Below, in pieces: positions 56,128 to 64,000 of a stretch of 64,000 bases of DNA. The position numbers were made by a program, and so were the translations under genes. The stretch is from contig CP066701.1 in NCBI GenBank assembly GCA_016756695.1, positions 676,001 to 740,000 of the forward strand, written 5' to 3'. The number at the start of each line of letters is the position of its first letter. Positions within the stretch are counted from its first letter, which is position 1. The stretch comes from Heyndrickxia sporothermodurans. Its GTDB lineage: Bacteria; Bacillota; Bacilli; Bacillales; Bacillaceae_C. The notes beneath the pieces were generated by a model. The model worked only from the letters and a program-made list of their open reading frames with translations. It was not told where the DNA came from and did not search any database.

Positions 56128-56268
56128 ATGAAATAGCCGTAATTCGATTAAAAAAGTCAGAATTTACGGCTATTTACGATGCGTACCGAAAGGTACACTT
56201 ATTTTTTATAATTCGGGCTTACGTTTAACTTAAGCACAGATACTTTTTTAATTTACTTAACATTAATG

Positions 56269-56763
56269 TTAGTTAGAATATATCGGGTTCTCCATACTCT
56301 TTTTAGCATTAATTACTCGCTCTTCAATTTCTTTTAAAGCACCCTTATAATTTTCTTCCCCTGCTATTTTTTTTATTGTTTTTTTATTTTCCTTTGAAAT
56401 TACGAAATTATCAACTACAATTATTTTTCCATCATTAAGAATATTGCCATTGTCATCTATCGAAATACTCACATTATAATCAGCATCTTCCTTAAAGCTA
56501 GGGTTGAGTTTCTTTGGAACAAAGGATGAAGCTTTACCATCATCTTGCTTAATGTAAACAATGTAGTACTTATTTTTATGGACAGTATCCGAATTTAAAA
56601 TTGTGTTTTTTTCTCGTTGTGAACTCTCTTCTTTTAATGATGTATTTGTTATTTCATTTGTACCTTCTTTATTGCTTAAAAAGAAAGAAGAAATGTAAAT
56701 TCCAAAAGAAAAAAAGAGTATTACAATTGTCAGGCTAATCATTACCTTTTTGGTTTGAGTCAA
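56269..56763 (-). CDS. Accessory membrane-anchored protein of the bacteriocin operon
   Basis: 164 aa with one N-terminal membrane helix (about 7-30, VMISLTIVILFFSFGIYISS) and an extracellular or periplasm-facing acidic domain. No family was recognised. It starts 24 bp after the DUF1430-type gene and is the last gene of the operon. It may assist immunity or export, as extra small membrane proteins do in related clusters. IS66 copy A begins 47 bp past its end. Confidence 0.7.
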   Translation of the reverse strand: MTQTKKVMISLTIVILFFSFGIYISSFFLSNKEGTNEITNTSLKEESSQREKNTILNSDTVHKNKYYIVYIKQDDGKASSFVPKKLNPSFKEDADYNVSISIDDNGNILNDGKIIVVDNFVISKENKKTIKKIAGEENYKGALKEIEERVINAKKSMENPIYSN

Positions 56764-56787
56764 TTTTTATTACCCCCTTTTTTAACA

Positions 56788-58938
56788 TCACTTTTCAATT
56801 AGAATCTGTTTGGTAATATTATATTCTTTAATACTAATAAAACTGCTAATTAATAATACATCAAAACATGCAAGCCCTAGGGTTACTTTAGTAAGTAATA
56901 AAGTCCCACTAGTAATAAAAAAGCAAACCATAAAGGAGATATTCCAAAATACTAATATTACAAGGTAAACTAGGTTATGTTTTTCAAAAAAGTTATAACC
57001 AAAAATCCATTGTAAAGCCAGTGATTGTTTGTTTATTTCTAGATAATACACCGAAGAAAAGAATAGTAAAACAGTTGCTAAGATTAAGTATAGGATACAG
57101 TATATTGTTGTTAATTCGAGTACCTCTCTATCATTTGCTATCTTTAATTCTACCATTGAATAAGCAACTGAAATAGGTTGCCATATTTCATTTAAAGAGT
57201 ATTTTTCCAAGGCATCCTGTGTTAACTTGAAAGGATTTTTATCCCCACTATTTTTAGTATAGTATCCATATCCCATAGAAAGGGTGTTTGCTAATATATT
57301 GGGATCAAACTCTTCATTAACAATAACAGCAATTGGATCATTGATCTCATAATTATTATTTTGTCCCATATTGGTAGAAAAAGTAAAGTAAGATTGTTTA
57401 TTCATAACATACAAAATATTCGCTTTAGGCGGCTGAATATCTTTCCTATTATATATATCCATATAATCTTTTTCTATAGTGCTTTTGATATTATTTTCAT
57501 GTTTTTTAAACTTTATTGGCACAATAACCGTTATTTCGTTTTTTCTAGTCTCCGGAACCTTTACTCTTTTGTTGTTAATATCAATAATTGGATTAACGGA
57601 TAAATAATTTTTATTAATTTCTATTTTTCTCCCTTCCATACCCCAAGGGTTTGGGTCTAAGGGTAAGTCAATGGAACTATTCATATAGTAAGGGGATGGA
57701 GAAATAAAGATAGCTCCCTGAGACTCAAGATCCTTATATAATTGTTTAAATTGAGTTTGCTTTTTTTCATTATGTAGAAAGTTAAACAAACTTGGATTAG
57801 GAGTCGCTACTACTCCTAAATAGGAATAATCTTTCAATAATGACCATTTTTCTTGTTTAGTCATAGTACTCTTTAAACCAAGAAAAGCACTGATCCCCTC
57901 TTGTAAACCTAGAATAAGAAAAATAGCTATAATAAAGCGAACAACAATATTTAAATAAAACAACAATTTGATAGGCTTTCTATTTTTGATCATTTGAGAA
58001 ATATTTATACTTTTAGTTGCCAACCATGTAACAATAAAAATAAATGTGACTATTAAAAGTACTGGAATAATATTTTTCATCCAAAAGTATAAAAAGGGAA
58101 AAAATTGTTGGAACTGATTATAAAAATATAAATATACTATTAATGCTATGAATCCAGTAGCAAAAGAATTAAGAAAAATATTAATATATTTTCTTAATAA
58201 ATAACCTCCAATTTGCCAAAAGTTATACCCAAACAAATGTCTTACTGCTATTTCTTTATAGGCATTAATTACATCGTATAACAATGCAAGCATTATTAAA
58301 AAACATAATATTAACAATGCTTTATACATCATATCTTGGTAGGGGTATTTAGTAATCAAACTTTGAGACTGCTCTTTTGAAGTTTTAACAGTAAATCCAT
58401 ATTCTAATGCTATCTTTTTAAACCTTTCTGCATTTTCTATACCGTTCAAAGTATAAGTTCCTTTAATATCTCTTGTTTTTGAAGCAGAAATCATTGGACG
58501 AATTTCAATTGGGTCAAAACTATGAAAAATTTCAAGCTGGCCGACTTGGTTATTATCATAAGTTTCTATTGTTGAAAGAAAATCATTAGGATCACTATAT
58601 CTATTCAAAAATTCCCCCGACTTTAGTTTAATATTTTTGAAGTAGTTGGTATTTTCACGAAAAGCTACATAATACACCCTTTTATCTTTATTGTTTTTAT
58701 ACGTTTCATAAGACGTTCGTTGTAAGTCCACATTTGCATTTACTGCCATATCTTCTAATAAACGAAAATTTTCAACCTTGCTTTTTTGAGGATTTCCTCC
58801 TTCAACAACGATGTTCAATTTATCACCTGAATTATCATTATTAAAAGATTGAAATTGTATATATTCAAATTGTTTTATTGATAAAAAACTTACAACTATA
58901 ATAGTTGTTGTAAAGAGAAGGAAAATTAATTTTTTCAT
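56788..58938 (-). CDS. Bacteriocin-associated integral membrane protein (DUF1430 type)
   Basis: 716-aa permease of the lactococcin-972 export and immunity system. It has one N-terminal helix (1-20), a large outside domain (about 25-205), a cluster of four helices (about 205-355), a second outside domain (about 380-620) and three helices at the end, an FtsX/MacB-like plan. Homologues are always paired with the ATPase found here 10 bp upstream. It is thought to form, with the ATPase, the pump giving self-protection or secretion. The frame is intact. Confidence 0.88.
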   Translation of the reverse strand: MKKLIFLLFTTTIIVVSFLSIKQFEYIQFQSFNNDNSGDKLNIVVEGGNPQKSKVENFRLLEDMAVNANVDLQRTSYETYKNNKDKRVYYVAFRENTNYFKNIKLKSGEFLNRYSDPNDFLSTIETYDNNQVGQLEIFHSFDPIEIRPMISASKTRDIKGTYTLNGIENAERFKKIALEYGFTVKTSKEQSQSLITKYPYQDMMYKALLILCFLIMLALLYDVINAYKEIAVRHLFGYNFWQIGGYLLRKYINIFLNSFATGFIALIVYLYFYNQFQQFFPFLYFWMKNIIPVLLIVTFIFIVTWLATKSINISQMIKNRKPIKLLFYLNIVVRFIIAIFLILGLQEGISAFLGLKSTMTKQEKWSLLKDYSYLGVVATPNPSLFNFLHNEKKQTQFKQLYKDLESQGAIFISPSPYYMNSSIDLPLDPNPWGMEGRKIEINKNYLSVNPIIDINNKRVKVPETRKNEITVIVPIKFKKHENNIKSTIEKDYMDIYNRKDIQPPKANILYVMNKQSYFTFSTNMGQNNNYEINDPIAVIVNEEFDPNILANTLSMGYGYYTKNSGDKNPFKLTQDALEKYSLNEIWQPISVAYSMVELKIANDREVLELTTIYCILYLILATVLLFFSSVYYLEINKQSLALQWIFGYNFFEKHNLVYLVILVFWNISFMVCFFITSGTLLLTKVTLGLACFDVLLISSFISIKEYNITKQILIEK

Positions 58939-58948
58939 AACTATCCCC

Positions 58949-59572
58949 TTATAAATGTACTGTTCTTGAAAAGAATTTGGTTAAATCTTTATCGTGAGTG
59001 ACCATAATAATTGTTTTTCCTTGTTTTTGTAATTTCTGAAACAATGCCACAATAATATCTCGATTTTCAATATCCAGTGATCCAGTAGGTTCGTCTGCTA
59101 AAATCAATGAGGGGTCTTTTAGTAGTAATCTAGCAATCGCAATACGTTGTTGTTCTCCACCACTCAAGGTATGTATTTTTTCCTTACCATAATCTTCTAG
59201 ACCTACCTCTTTTAAAACTAAAGATATAGCTTCACTTTTTTGTGTTTTTTTCATCTTTTTATGTTTAAGTGCAATTTCTAAATTTTCATTTACTGATGCA
59301 TTATCGATTAAAGCATAGTTTTGAAAAATAAAGCCTAATTGATCTCTTAATAAAAGTCTTTTATATTTTTTTTTATGAATATCTTTATCCATTATTTTTA
59401 TAATACCTGAATCAGCTTCTTCTAAAGTACCAATTATATTTAAAAGGGTTGTTTTTCCTTGTCCGCTTTTCCCAACTACTCCAACGAATTCTCCTGATTT
59501 TACTTCTAGGTTAAAATTTTTAAAAATAGTTTTTCTATCAAATGTTTTATTCATATTAATTATTTCAATCAT
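58949..59572 (-). CDS. Lactococcin-972-group bacteriocin ABC transporter ATPase
   Basis: 207-aa ATPase of the MacB/LolD-like class: Walker A GKSGQGKTT (34-42), Q-loop FIFQNYALI, signature LSGGEQQR, Walker B LILADEPTGSLD and H-loop VTHD. AAAGGAG precedes ATG. It is the second gene of the bacteriocin operon; 66 nt and an attenuator-type hairpin separated it from the precursor before the IS insertion. It energises the DUF1430-type permease. Confidence 0.9.
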   Translation of the reverse strand: MIEIINMNKTFDRKTIFKNFNLEVKSGEFVGVVGKSGQGKTTLLNIIGTLEEADSGIIKIMDKDIHKKKYKRLLLRDQLGFIFQNYALIDNASVNENLEIALKHKKMKKTQKSEAISLVLKEVGLEDYGKEKIHTLSGGEQQRIAIARLLLKDPSLILADEPTGSLDIENRDIIVALFQKLQKQGKTIIMVTHDKDLTKFFSRTVHL

Positions 59573-59594
59573 ATATTATCTCCTTTGTTAAAGT

Positions 59595-59624
59595 AAAAAG
59601 GGATTTATATATTTCATAAATCCC
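59595..59624 (-). terminator. Attenuator-like terminator between precursor and ATPase genes
   Basis: GGGATTTAT/ATAAATCCC stem with a 7-nt loop, followed by TTTTT on the minus strand. In the uninterrupted operon it would sit 14-40 nt after the precursor stop, a usual place for a leaky terminator that keeps precursor mRNA in excess. Confidence 0.75.
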
Positions 59625-59819
59625 CTTTTTTTACTTAGTTGAATGAATTTCATAATTCTTAGCCCTTGTGTATCAAGGGGTTTAAGAGATAAAAAAAGAA
59701 GTACCTCCCCAAATCTTGTATAATGGTAGTTGACCAGTAAGCCCCCATTCAAACAACGCATATAAATGATCAGCACCCCTTAGTACAATAATCGTATCAA
59801 TTAAGGAGGTGCTTTTCCT

Positions 59820-60011
59820 ATGTCACAACAAAAACTAACAATCGTCCCCGTTTCAATACAACCAGAAAAAAATATTATAACATCCACAACTTCGAAAGAT
59901 CCTTCAAATAGCTTTTGCACAATCAAAATTGAAGCTGCTGAAATTTCCTTCTTCAACGGCGTAGATGAGCACATCATCCAAACGGTCATGAGGGAGTTGA
60001 AAAATCTATGA
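59820..60011 (+). CDS. IS66 accessory protein TnpA-like (copy B)
   Basis: Product of 63 aa identical to that of copy A. It overlaps tnpB by ATGA. Confidence 0.72.
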   Translation: MSQQKLTIVPVSIQPEKNIITSTTSKDPSNSFCTIKIEAAEISFFNGVDEHIIQTVMRELKNL

Positions 60012-60361
60012 AACATGATTATACCAGTGTAAAAAACATTTATATTATTTGCGGTAAAACAGATATGAGGAAGGGAATTGATGGATTAGCAACGCTAATT
60101 CAAGATTCTTTCGAACTTGATCCATATGGAGATTCTATTTTCCTTTTCTCTGGTTGGAGTAAAGACCGTTATAAATGTTTATATTTTGATGGCGATGGTT
60201 TCGCCATGCTTTATAAGCGACTAGATGGAGGAAAACTTCAATGGCCAAAAGATGAAAATGAAGTACGTAAACTTTCGCAACAGGAGGTTCGCTGGTTGTT
60301 AGAAGGGTTGTCCATTCAGCAACCAAAGGCCATTCAAAAATCACAAAAAGGAGTATTCTAA
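60008..60361 (+). CDS. IS66 accessory protein TnpB (copy B)
   Basis: 117 aa, identical to the copy A protein, with the TDMRKGIDGLATLI motif intact. Confidence 0.9.
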   Translation: MKHDYTSVKNIYIICGKTDMRKGIDGLATLIQDSFELDPYGDSIFLFSGWSKDRYKCLYFDGDGFAMLYKRLDGGKLQWPKDENEVRKLSQQEVRWLLEGLSIQQPKAIQKSQKGVF

Positions 60362-60463
60362 ACAAGCTAGAAATGTTGGTTTATAGCCATTTTCAACTTC
60401 GCTTTCTACGTTAAAAATGTTATAATATAACTAACTTATGGTGAACGAAAAGTGGTGAAATAA

Positions 60464-62056
60464 ATGGTTAATACTTCTTCCAATAACAAGAATCCATATG
60501 GGAAATTAATTCGACTTCTCGAAGAACAATTGGCTCATTCAAATCAACAAAACAAAGACTTATCGAAAAAGCTAGATCAATCAACTAAACAGATTGAAGC
60601 GCTAACTGAACAAATTCGCCATTTAACAAAACTTTTATATGGATCGAAATCCGAAAAATCGAAATACAACGTACCAGATGGGCAAGGCTCATTATTTGAT
60701 GATGACCCGGCTTTTAGCGAACCTGAGCACACAGAAGAACAAAGCCAACAGACAATCTCTTATACTGTTGTACGAAAAGTTAAATCAAAAAAACGAAATG
60801 ATTCCTTGCATGATGGTATTGAAGTAGAAGCTATTCACCATCATCCGAAAAATACAATCTGTGACTGTTGCCAAGGGCAAATGATTGAAATTGGTAGTAC
60901 ACTTGTACGTGAAGAAGCAAAATTTATTCCTGCAAAAATGATGAAAGTACAGCACATTGAACATGCGTATGAATGTAAAGACTGCAAAGTTGATTCATCA
61001 CAGCCAGCACAAATCAAACGCGGGAAAGCACCACAACCAGCGATTCAGCGTAGCATCGCAAGTCCTAGCGTACTTGCCAAAGTCATCTATGATAAATTTG
61101 CACAATATTTACCTCTTTACCGTCAGGTAAAGGAATGGAATCGCTATGGACTGAATACCAATGATAAAAACCTATCGAATTGGGTTATCCGTGTAGCACA
61201 TGATTGGCTGTTACCTGTATACGAACGAATGAAAGAGTTGATGATGGCAAAATCGGTTTTGCATGTCGATGAAACATACGGACAAATTATCAACCGATCC
61301 GATGGGAAATCTGGTAAAGCCAATGCGTATAATTGGGTGTTTCGAAGTGTGTGCCAAGCCAAAGGTAACAATGACTCTCTTTCAAAGCGCATTATCTCGA
61401 GCTCGATCTGTCCTTGAAAGTTTTATTGAAGGCTTTTCTGGAACGATTGTGTGTGATGGTTATTCTGCTTATGATAAGTTGGAAGGCGTTAATTTCGCAA
61501 ATTGTTGGGCGCATGTTCGTCGTTATTGGCTGAAAGCTGATAGCAAAAATGGTAGAATCGGTGTGAAATATTGTGATGATTTATATCGACTAGAAAGGCA
61601 ATTTAAACGTTTGTCTCCGAGTAAACGAAGAAAAAAACGTCAAAAGTACTCGAAGCCAATCGTGGAGGAATTCCTTCACTGGGTTGAAACATCACCATTT
61701 TACGGAAAAAATGCGTTAGCAAAAGCGACTGAATACACATTAAACAGGGCAAATGGACTCAAATTATTCCTGAATGATGGGCGAATTGAAATGGATAATA
61801 ATCCAGCCGAGAACGCCATCCGTCCCAACGTTATAGGAAGAAAAAATTGGCTCTTTAGTGTAAGTGAAGCTGGTGCAAAAGCGAATGCCATCTGTTTAAG
61901 TATTGCTGAAACTGCCAAAAGTAACGGCGTTGATTTCTATGAATATATAAAGAAACTTTTACGGATTTACCAAATCTCGGCGTCCAACAAAACCCTGAAA
62001 TTTTAGATCAATACATGCCCTGGTCAAAAATGATTCAGGCAGAATGTAGCAAATAA
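60464..62056 (+). pseudogene. IS66 transposase TnpC (copy B), frameshifted
   Basis: Same as copy A to about residue 295. An extra TG and a lost base near 61,352-61,368 then shift the frame, ending the first piece at 61417. The rest is readable in another frame (61263-62006) until a lost T near 61,958 restores the original frame too late. DDE residues are split between frames, so it is inactive without help from copy A. Confidence 0.92.
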
Positions 62057-62191
62057 ATGAAATAGCCGTAATTCGATTAAAAAAGTCAGAATTTACGGCT
62101 ATTTACGATGCGTACCGAAAGGTACACTTATTTTTTATAATTCGGGCTTACGTTGACCACAAACCATAAAAAGACTGGAGGAGTACTTCTT

Positions 62192-63544
62192 ATGACTATT
62201 ATACGACAACCTAGCCTATTTGGCATACAGGAATTATTTGACATGGAACCTACCCAAAAATATGAAGCCATTATTTCAGCGGTAGATTTGGATTCGATGT
62301 ACCATCAAGTGGCGAAAAAATCACGGTTGGGTGCACCGGAAGAACTAAACTATGCAGCCATGATTATCTCCACCTTTGTAAGATACATAGAGCGCATCCC
62401 TACGATGAAGGATCTTATAAAACGTCTTCATGATGATCTAGCTTTTAAGTTAAATTGTGGCTTTTTGGTTTCTGATCATGTGCCTTCAGAATCCTCCTAT
62501 TCACGTCTCATAACGAAATTGGAGGAAAGCGATATCCTTGAGAAAGAACAAGAAAAAGTGGTCCTCCAGGCTATTGCAGAAGGTTTCATCACGGATGATA
62601 CAGTGGCCATTGATGCAACCCATTTTGAAGCACGAGACCAAGCGCAGCCAAAAGAAGAAAAGCCAAAATCTGAACCCCAAAAACGTGGTCGGAAATCAAA
62701 AGATGAGCGTGACGGGTGGCTTAAAGAACAAGCTGAAACGGAAGCCAATTTACCTTTATATGATAGAAAAATTGTGGCCCAATTAGATGTTCCCCTAGCC
62801 GAACTACGTGCCGAAGTTCCCCAAGACCCTAAATGGGGCGTGAAAAAGAACTCAGAAGGACAAAATGTTTTTTGGTTTGGCTACAAAGGTCATTTAGCCG
62901 TTGGTACATCAAGCCAATACATTCTACAGGCTCTTTTTTCATCTGGGAGTCTAAATGATGGTAAGGCAGCTATCCCTTTACTGAAAGGAATTCAGGAACG
63001 CCTTCACCTTCCATTACGTTATCAAACAATGGATGCGGGCTATGACTATGAACCCATATACGAGCAGGTACATCGAATGGGACAACAATCCGTCATCGCG
63101 TATAATAAGCGAAATGAAGGGGAAATCATTGGCTATGATAAACACTTTGCCCCAACTTGTTTCAGAGAGCATTCTTATCGTTATGATAGTTTTGATCCTA
63201 AATATGAAACATTGAAATACACAAGACCAAAGGAATGCAGCGACTGTCCCTTAGCTAATGAAGGTATTTGCCAAAAGGTTTATAAAGTGAAAATCACTTC
63301 AGACCTTCGCAGATATACCGCACCAGCACGCGGGTCACAAGCATGGAAAAACATTTTCAAACGTCGTACTGCCGTAGAACGGGTTAATGCCTATCTGAAA
63401 GAATTCTTTCAACTGAACAATGTTCGCTATCGTACTGGGAAACGTGCAAAAATTCATTTTGACATGGTAACCCTTATTTATAATGCTTCAAAGTTAGCCG
63501 CAGACCGAATTAATGTACAATTAAATCAGCAACAAGTAGCATGA
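62192..63544 (+). CDS. DDE transposase of the host IS (IS1182/IS5-like architecture)
   Basis: 450-aa transposase, open throughout. It has a DUF772-like N-terminal region (YAAMIISTFVRYIERIPTMK to SESSYSRLI), first catalytic Asp in TVAIDATHFEARDQ, second in YQTMDAGYDYEP, a cysteine cluster (CSDCPLANEGIC) and a Glu in RRTAVERVNAYLKEFF. ATG 62192 follows GGAGGAG by about 9 nt. Its own promoter (TATAAT at 59719) is now 2.4 kb away beyond IS66, so expression would need an IS66 promoter. The exact family is uncertain. Confidence 0.82.
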   Translation: MTIIRQPSLFGIQELFDMEPTQKYEAIISAVDLDSMYHQVAKKSRLGAPEELNYAAMIISTFVRYIERIPTMKDLIKRLHDDLAFKLNCGFLVSDHVPSESSYSRLITKLEESDILEKEQEKVVLQAIAEGFITDDTVAIDATHFEARDQAQPKEEKPKSEPQKRGRKSKDERDGWLKEQAETEANLPLYDRKIVAQLDVPLAELRAEVPQDPKWGVKKNSEGQNVFWFGYKGHLAVGTSSQYILQALFSSGSLNDGKAAIPLLKGIQERLHLPLRYQTMDAGYDYEPIYEQVHRMGQQSVIAYNKRNEGEIIGYDKHFAPTCFREHSYRYDSFDPKYETLKYTRPKECSDCPLANEGICQKVYKVKITSDLRRYTAPARGSQAWKNIFKRRTAVERVNAYLKEFFQLNNVRYRTGKRAKIHFDMVTLIYNASKLAADRINVQLNQQQVA

Positions 63545-63624
63545 TTTCTGTTTTTAAAAATATATTTTAGAAATTCTGTAGGATTCTGTATTTTTAAAAA
63601 GAGCAATTATGAAATTGACTCTAG

Positions 63625-63909
63625 TTACAATATAATATACTTATTATAAGTGACAGCATACGGTCCGTTATAATCTAAATTCAATTGAGACCAATATCCT
63701 GGTTGTGCAATTGGACCAGTGTAAGTAACACCATTTTTTGTAATTGTACCATAATGTTTGAAACCGGAATGATAGTAATGGTTATACCACTGCTTGGTTG
63801 TTTTGCTATATCCATAATTCCATGTTTCCGCAGCCTTTGATGCTATTGGTACTATTGCTCCTAAAACTAACAATGCTAATAGTGAAAAAGTGATTACTTT
63901 TCTTTTCAT
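63625..63909 (-). CDS. Lactococcin-972-family bacteriocin precursor
   Basis: 94-aa secreted peptide with a signal sequence (1-26, IASKA) and a mature part rich in Tyr, His, Gly and Trp. The mature part aligns with lactococcin 972: ETWNYGYSKTTKQWYNHYYH against its ETW/YGY...YSNYHH pattern, with GYWSQ near the middle of the C-half. Lactococcin 972 binds lipid II at the septum of sensitive cells. The cognate ATPase and DUF1430-type genes lie on the same strand beyond two nested IS elements. The stop codon is intact and overlaps the TAGTT duplication. GGAGGGGAG precedes ATG. Confidence 0.88.
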   Translation of the reverse strand: MKRKVITFSLLALLVLGAIVPIASKAAETWNYGYSKTTKQWYNHYYHSGFKHYGTITKNGVTYTGPIAQPGYWSQLNLDYNGPYAVTYNKYIIL

Positions 63910-63928
63910 ATTCTCCCCTCCCCCTAAA

Positions 63929-63945
63929 TTGACGTATTGTCAAAA
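63929..63945 (-). promoter_or_regulatory. Palindromic operator candidate (bacteriocin copy)
   Basis: Minus-strand TTTTGACAATACGTCAA, identical over 17 bases to 20471-20487 and ending 19 nt before the precursor ATG, as there. The TTGAC/GTCAA arms suggest a dimeric repressor or activator. Confidence 0.7.
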
Positions 63946-64000
63946 CATCTATAGTAAAAAGTTAATAATTCCTTGATTTAAAGAGCTTCACAAGCAAAAA

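Larger units (their letters stand above)
53808..56222 (+). mobile_element. IS66-family element, copy A (intact)
   Basis: 2415 bp bounded by GTAAGCCC (53808) and GGGCTTAC (ending 56222). The flanking octamers are ATTTAACT and GTTTAACT, a 7/8 target duplication. It carries tnpA-, tnpB- and tnpC-type genes, all open. It is nearly identical to copy B 5.9 kb downstream in the same orientation. Confidence 0.93.
59737..62151 (+). mobile_element. IS66-family element, copy B (nested, transposase frameshifted)
   Basis: 2415 bp with GTAAGCCC/GGGCTTAC ends and a perfect 8-bp target duplication GTTGACCA (59729-59736 and 62152-62159). It sits between the TATAAT box (59719) and the start codon (62192) of the host IS transposase. 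It is almost identical to copy A except for small indels near 61,350 and 61,960 and a few substitutions. Confidence 0.95.
59641..63621 (+). mobile_element. DDE-type IS (about 1.56 kb) in the bacteriocin operon, interrupted by IS66
   Basis: Ends GAATGAATTTCATAATT (59641-59657) and, inverted, GAGTCAATTTCATAATT (63621-63605) match at 15 of 17 bases. They are flanked by a perfect 5-bp duplication TAGTT (59636-59640 and 63622-63626). The right duplication overlaps the stop codon of the bacteriocin precursor. Removing IS66 copy B and its duplication leaves about 1558 bp with one transposase gene. Confidence 0.88.

Noticed and set aside
59588-59776. 62-codon frame between the ATPase gene and IS66 copy B
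   Set aside because: It spans the attenuator hairpin and the end of the host IS, so it is an accident of the insertion.

Overview
The window is AT-rich DNA from an endospore-forming Bacillaceae (Bacillus in the broad sense). The evidence is Bacillus-type Shine-Dalgarno sites, a CotB spore-coat protein, a SpoVB/YkvU-like flippase, B. subtilis-like YfmM, YfmL, YfiB and YfiC proteins, and recognisable PhoP, BirA, WalR and sigma-54 sites. No rRNA, tRNA or CRISPR array was seen. The species cannot be named from this sequence alone.

1-17,970 is mostly ordinary chromosome. It holds a sigma-54-controlled PTS operon (LevR-type activator, EIIB, EIIC running off the left edge), a flippase, a secreted alkaline phosphatase behind a four-repeat Pho box, a stress-type SDR, bioY behind a BirA operator, methionine aminopeptidase, an NlpC/P60 hydrolase behind a perfect WalR box, an IS1182 element, two ABC-F ATPases, an ECF sigma factor with a 52-aa partner, and a RAxF-45 micro-protein.

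17,970-31,250 is rearranged. A DDE-type IS and an unknown two-gene locus (276-aa secreted protein plus 55-aa two-helix membrane protein) lie between yfmM and yfmL. Truncated cotB and arsB-like genes meet head to head. helD is split by a decayed IS21.

31,250-47,650 holds csp, a 52-bp minisatellite, a NERD protein, a LysM-3D wall protein, a dehydrogenase, aspartokinase, a TPR/dynamin-like protein, a subtilisin, a YfiB/YfiC exporter pair and a FusB-type EF-G-binding protein. Three copies of a roughly 150-bp dispersed repeat (at 1,303, 39,811 and 46,685) lie beside genes; one rewrites a C-terminus.

47,650-64,000 is accessory DNA. Two IS256-type elements sit inside a second 52-bp minisatellite, followed by a Nudix gene, a beta-helix lipoprotein, and a lactococcin-972-type bacteriocin operon on the minus strand. 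The operon is precursor (63,909) > attenuator > ABC ATPase > DUF1430-type membrane protein > accessory protein. It was split exactly at the precursor stop codon by one IS (TSD TAGTT), which was then hit by an IS66 (TSD GTTGACCA). A second, intact IS66 copy lies beyond the other end of the operon.

The strongest new observation is a 17-bp sequence, TTTTGACAATACGTCAA, placed exactly 19 nt before the start codons of both the bacteriocin precursor and the unknown 276-aa secreted protein 43 kb away. This suggests that the two loci share a regulator and that the 276-aa/55-aa pair is a second, undescribed secreted toxin and immunity candidate.
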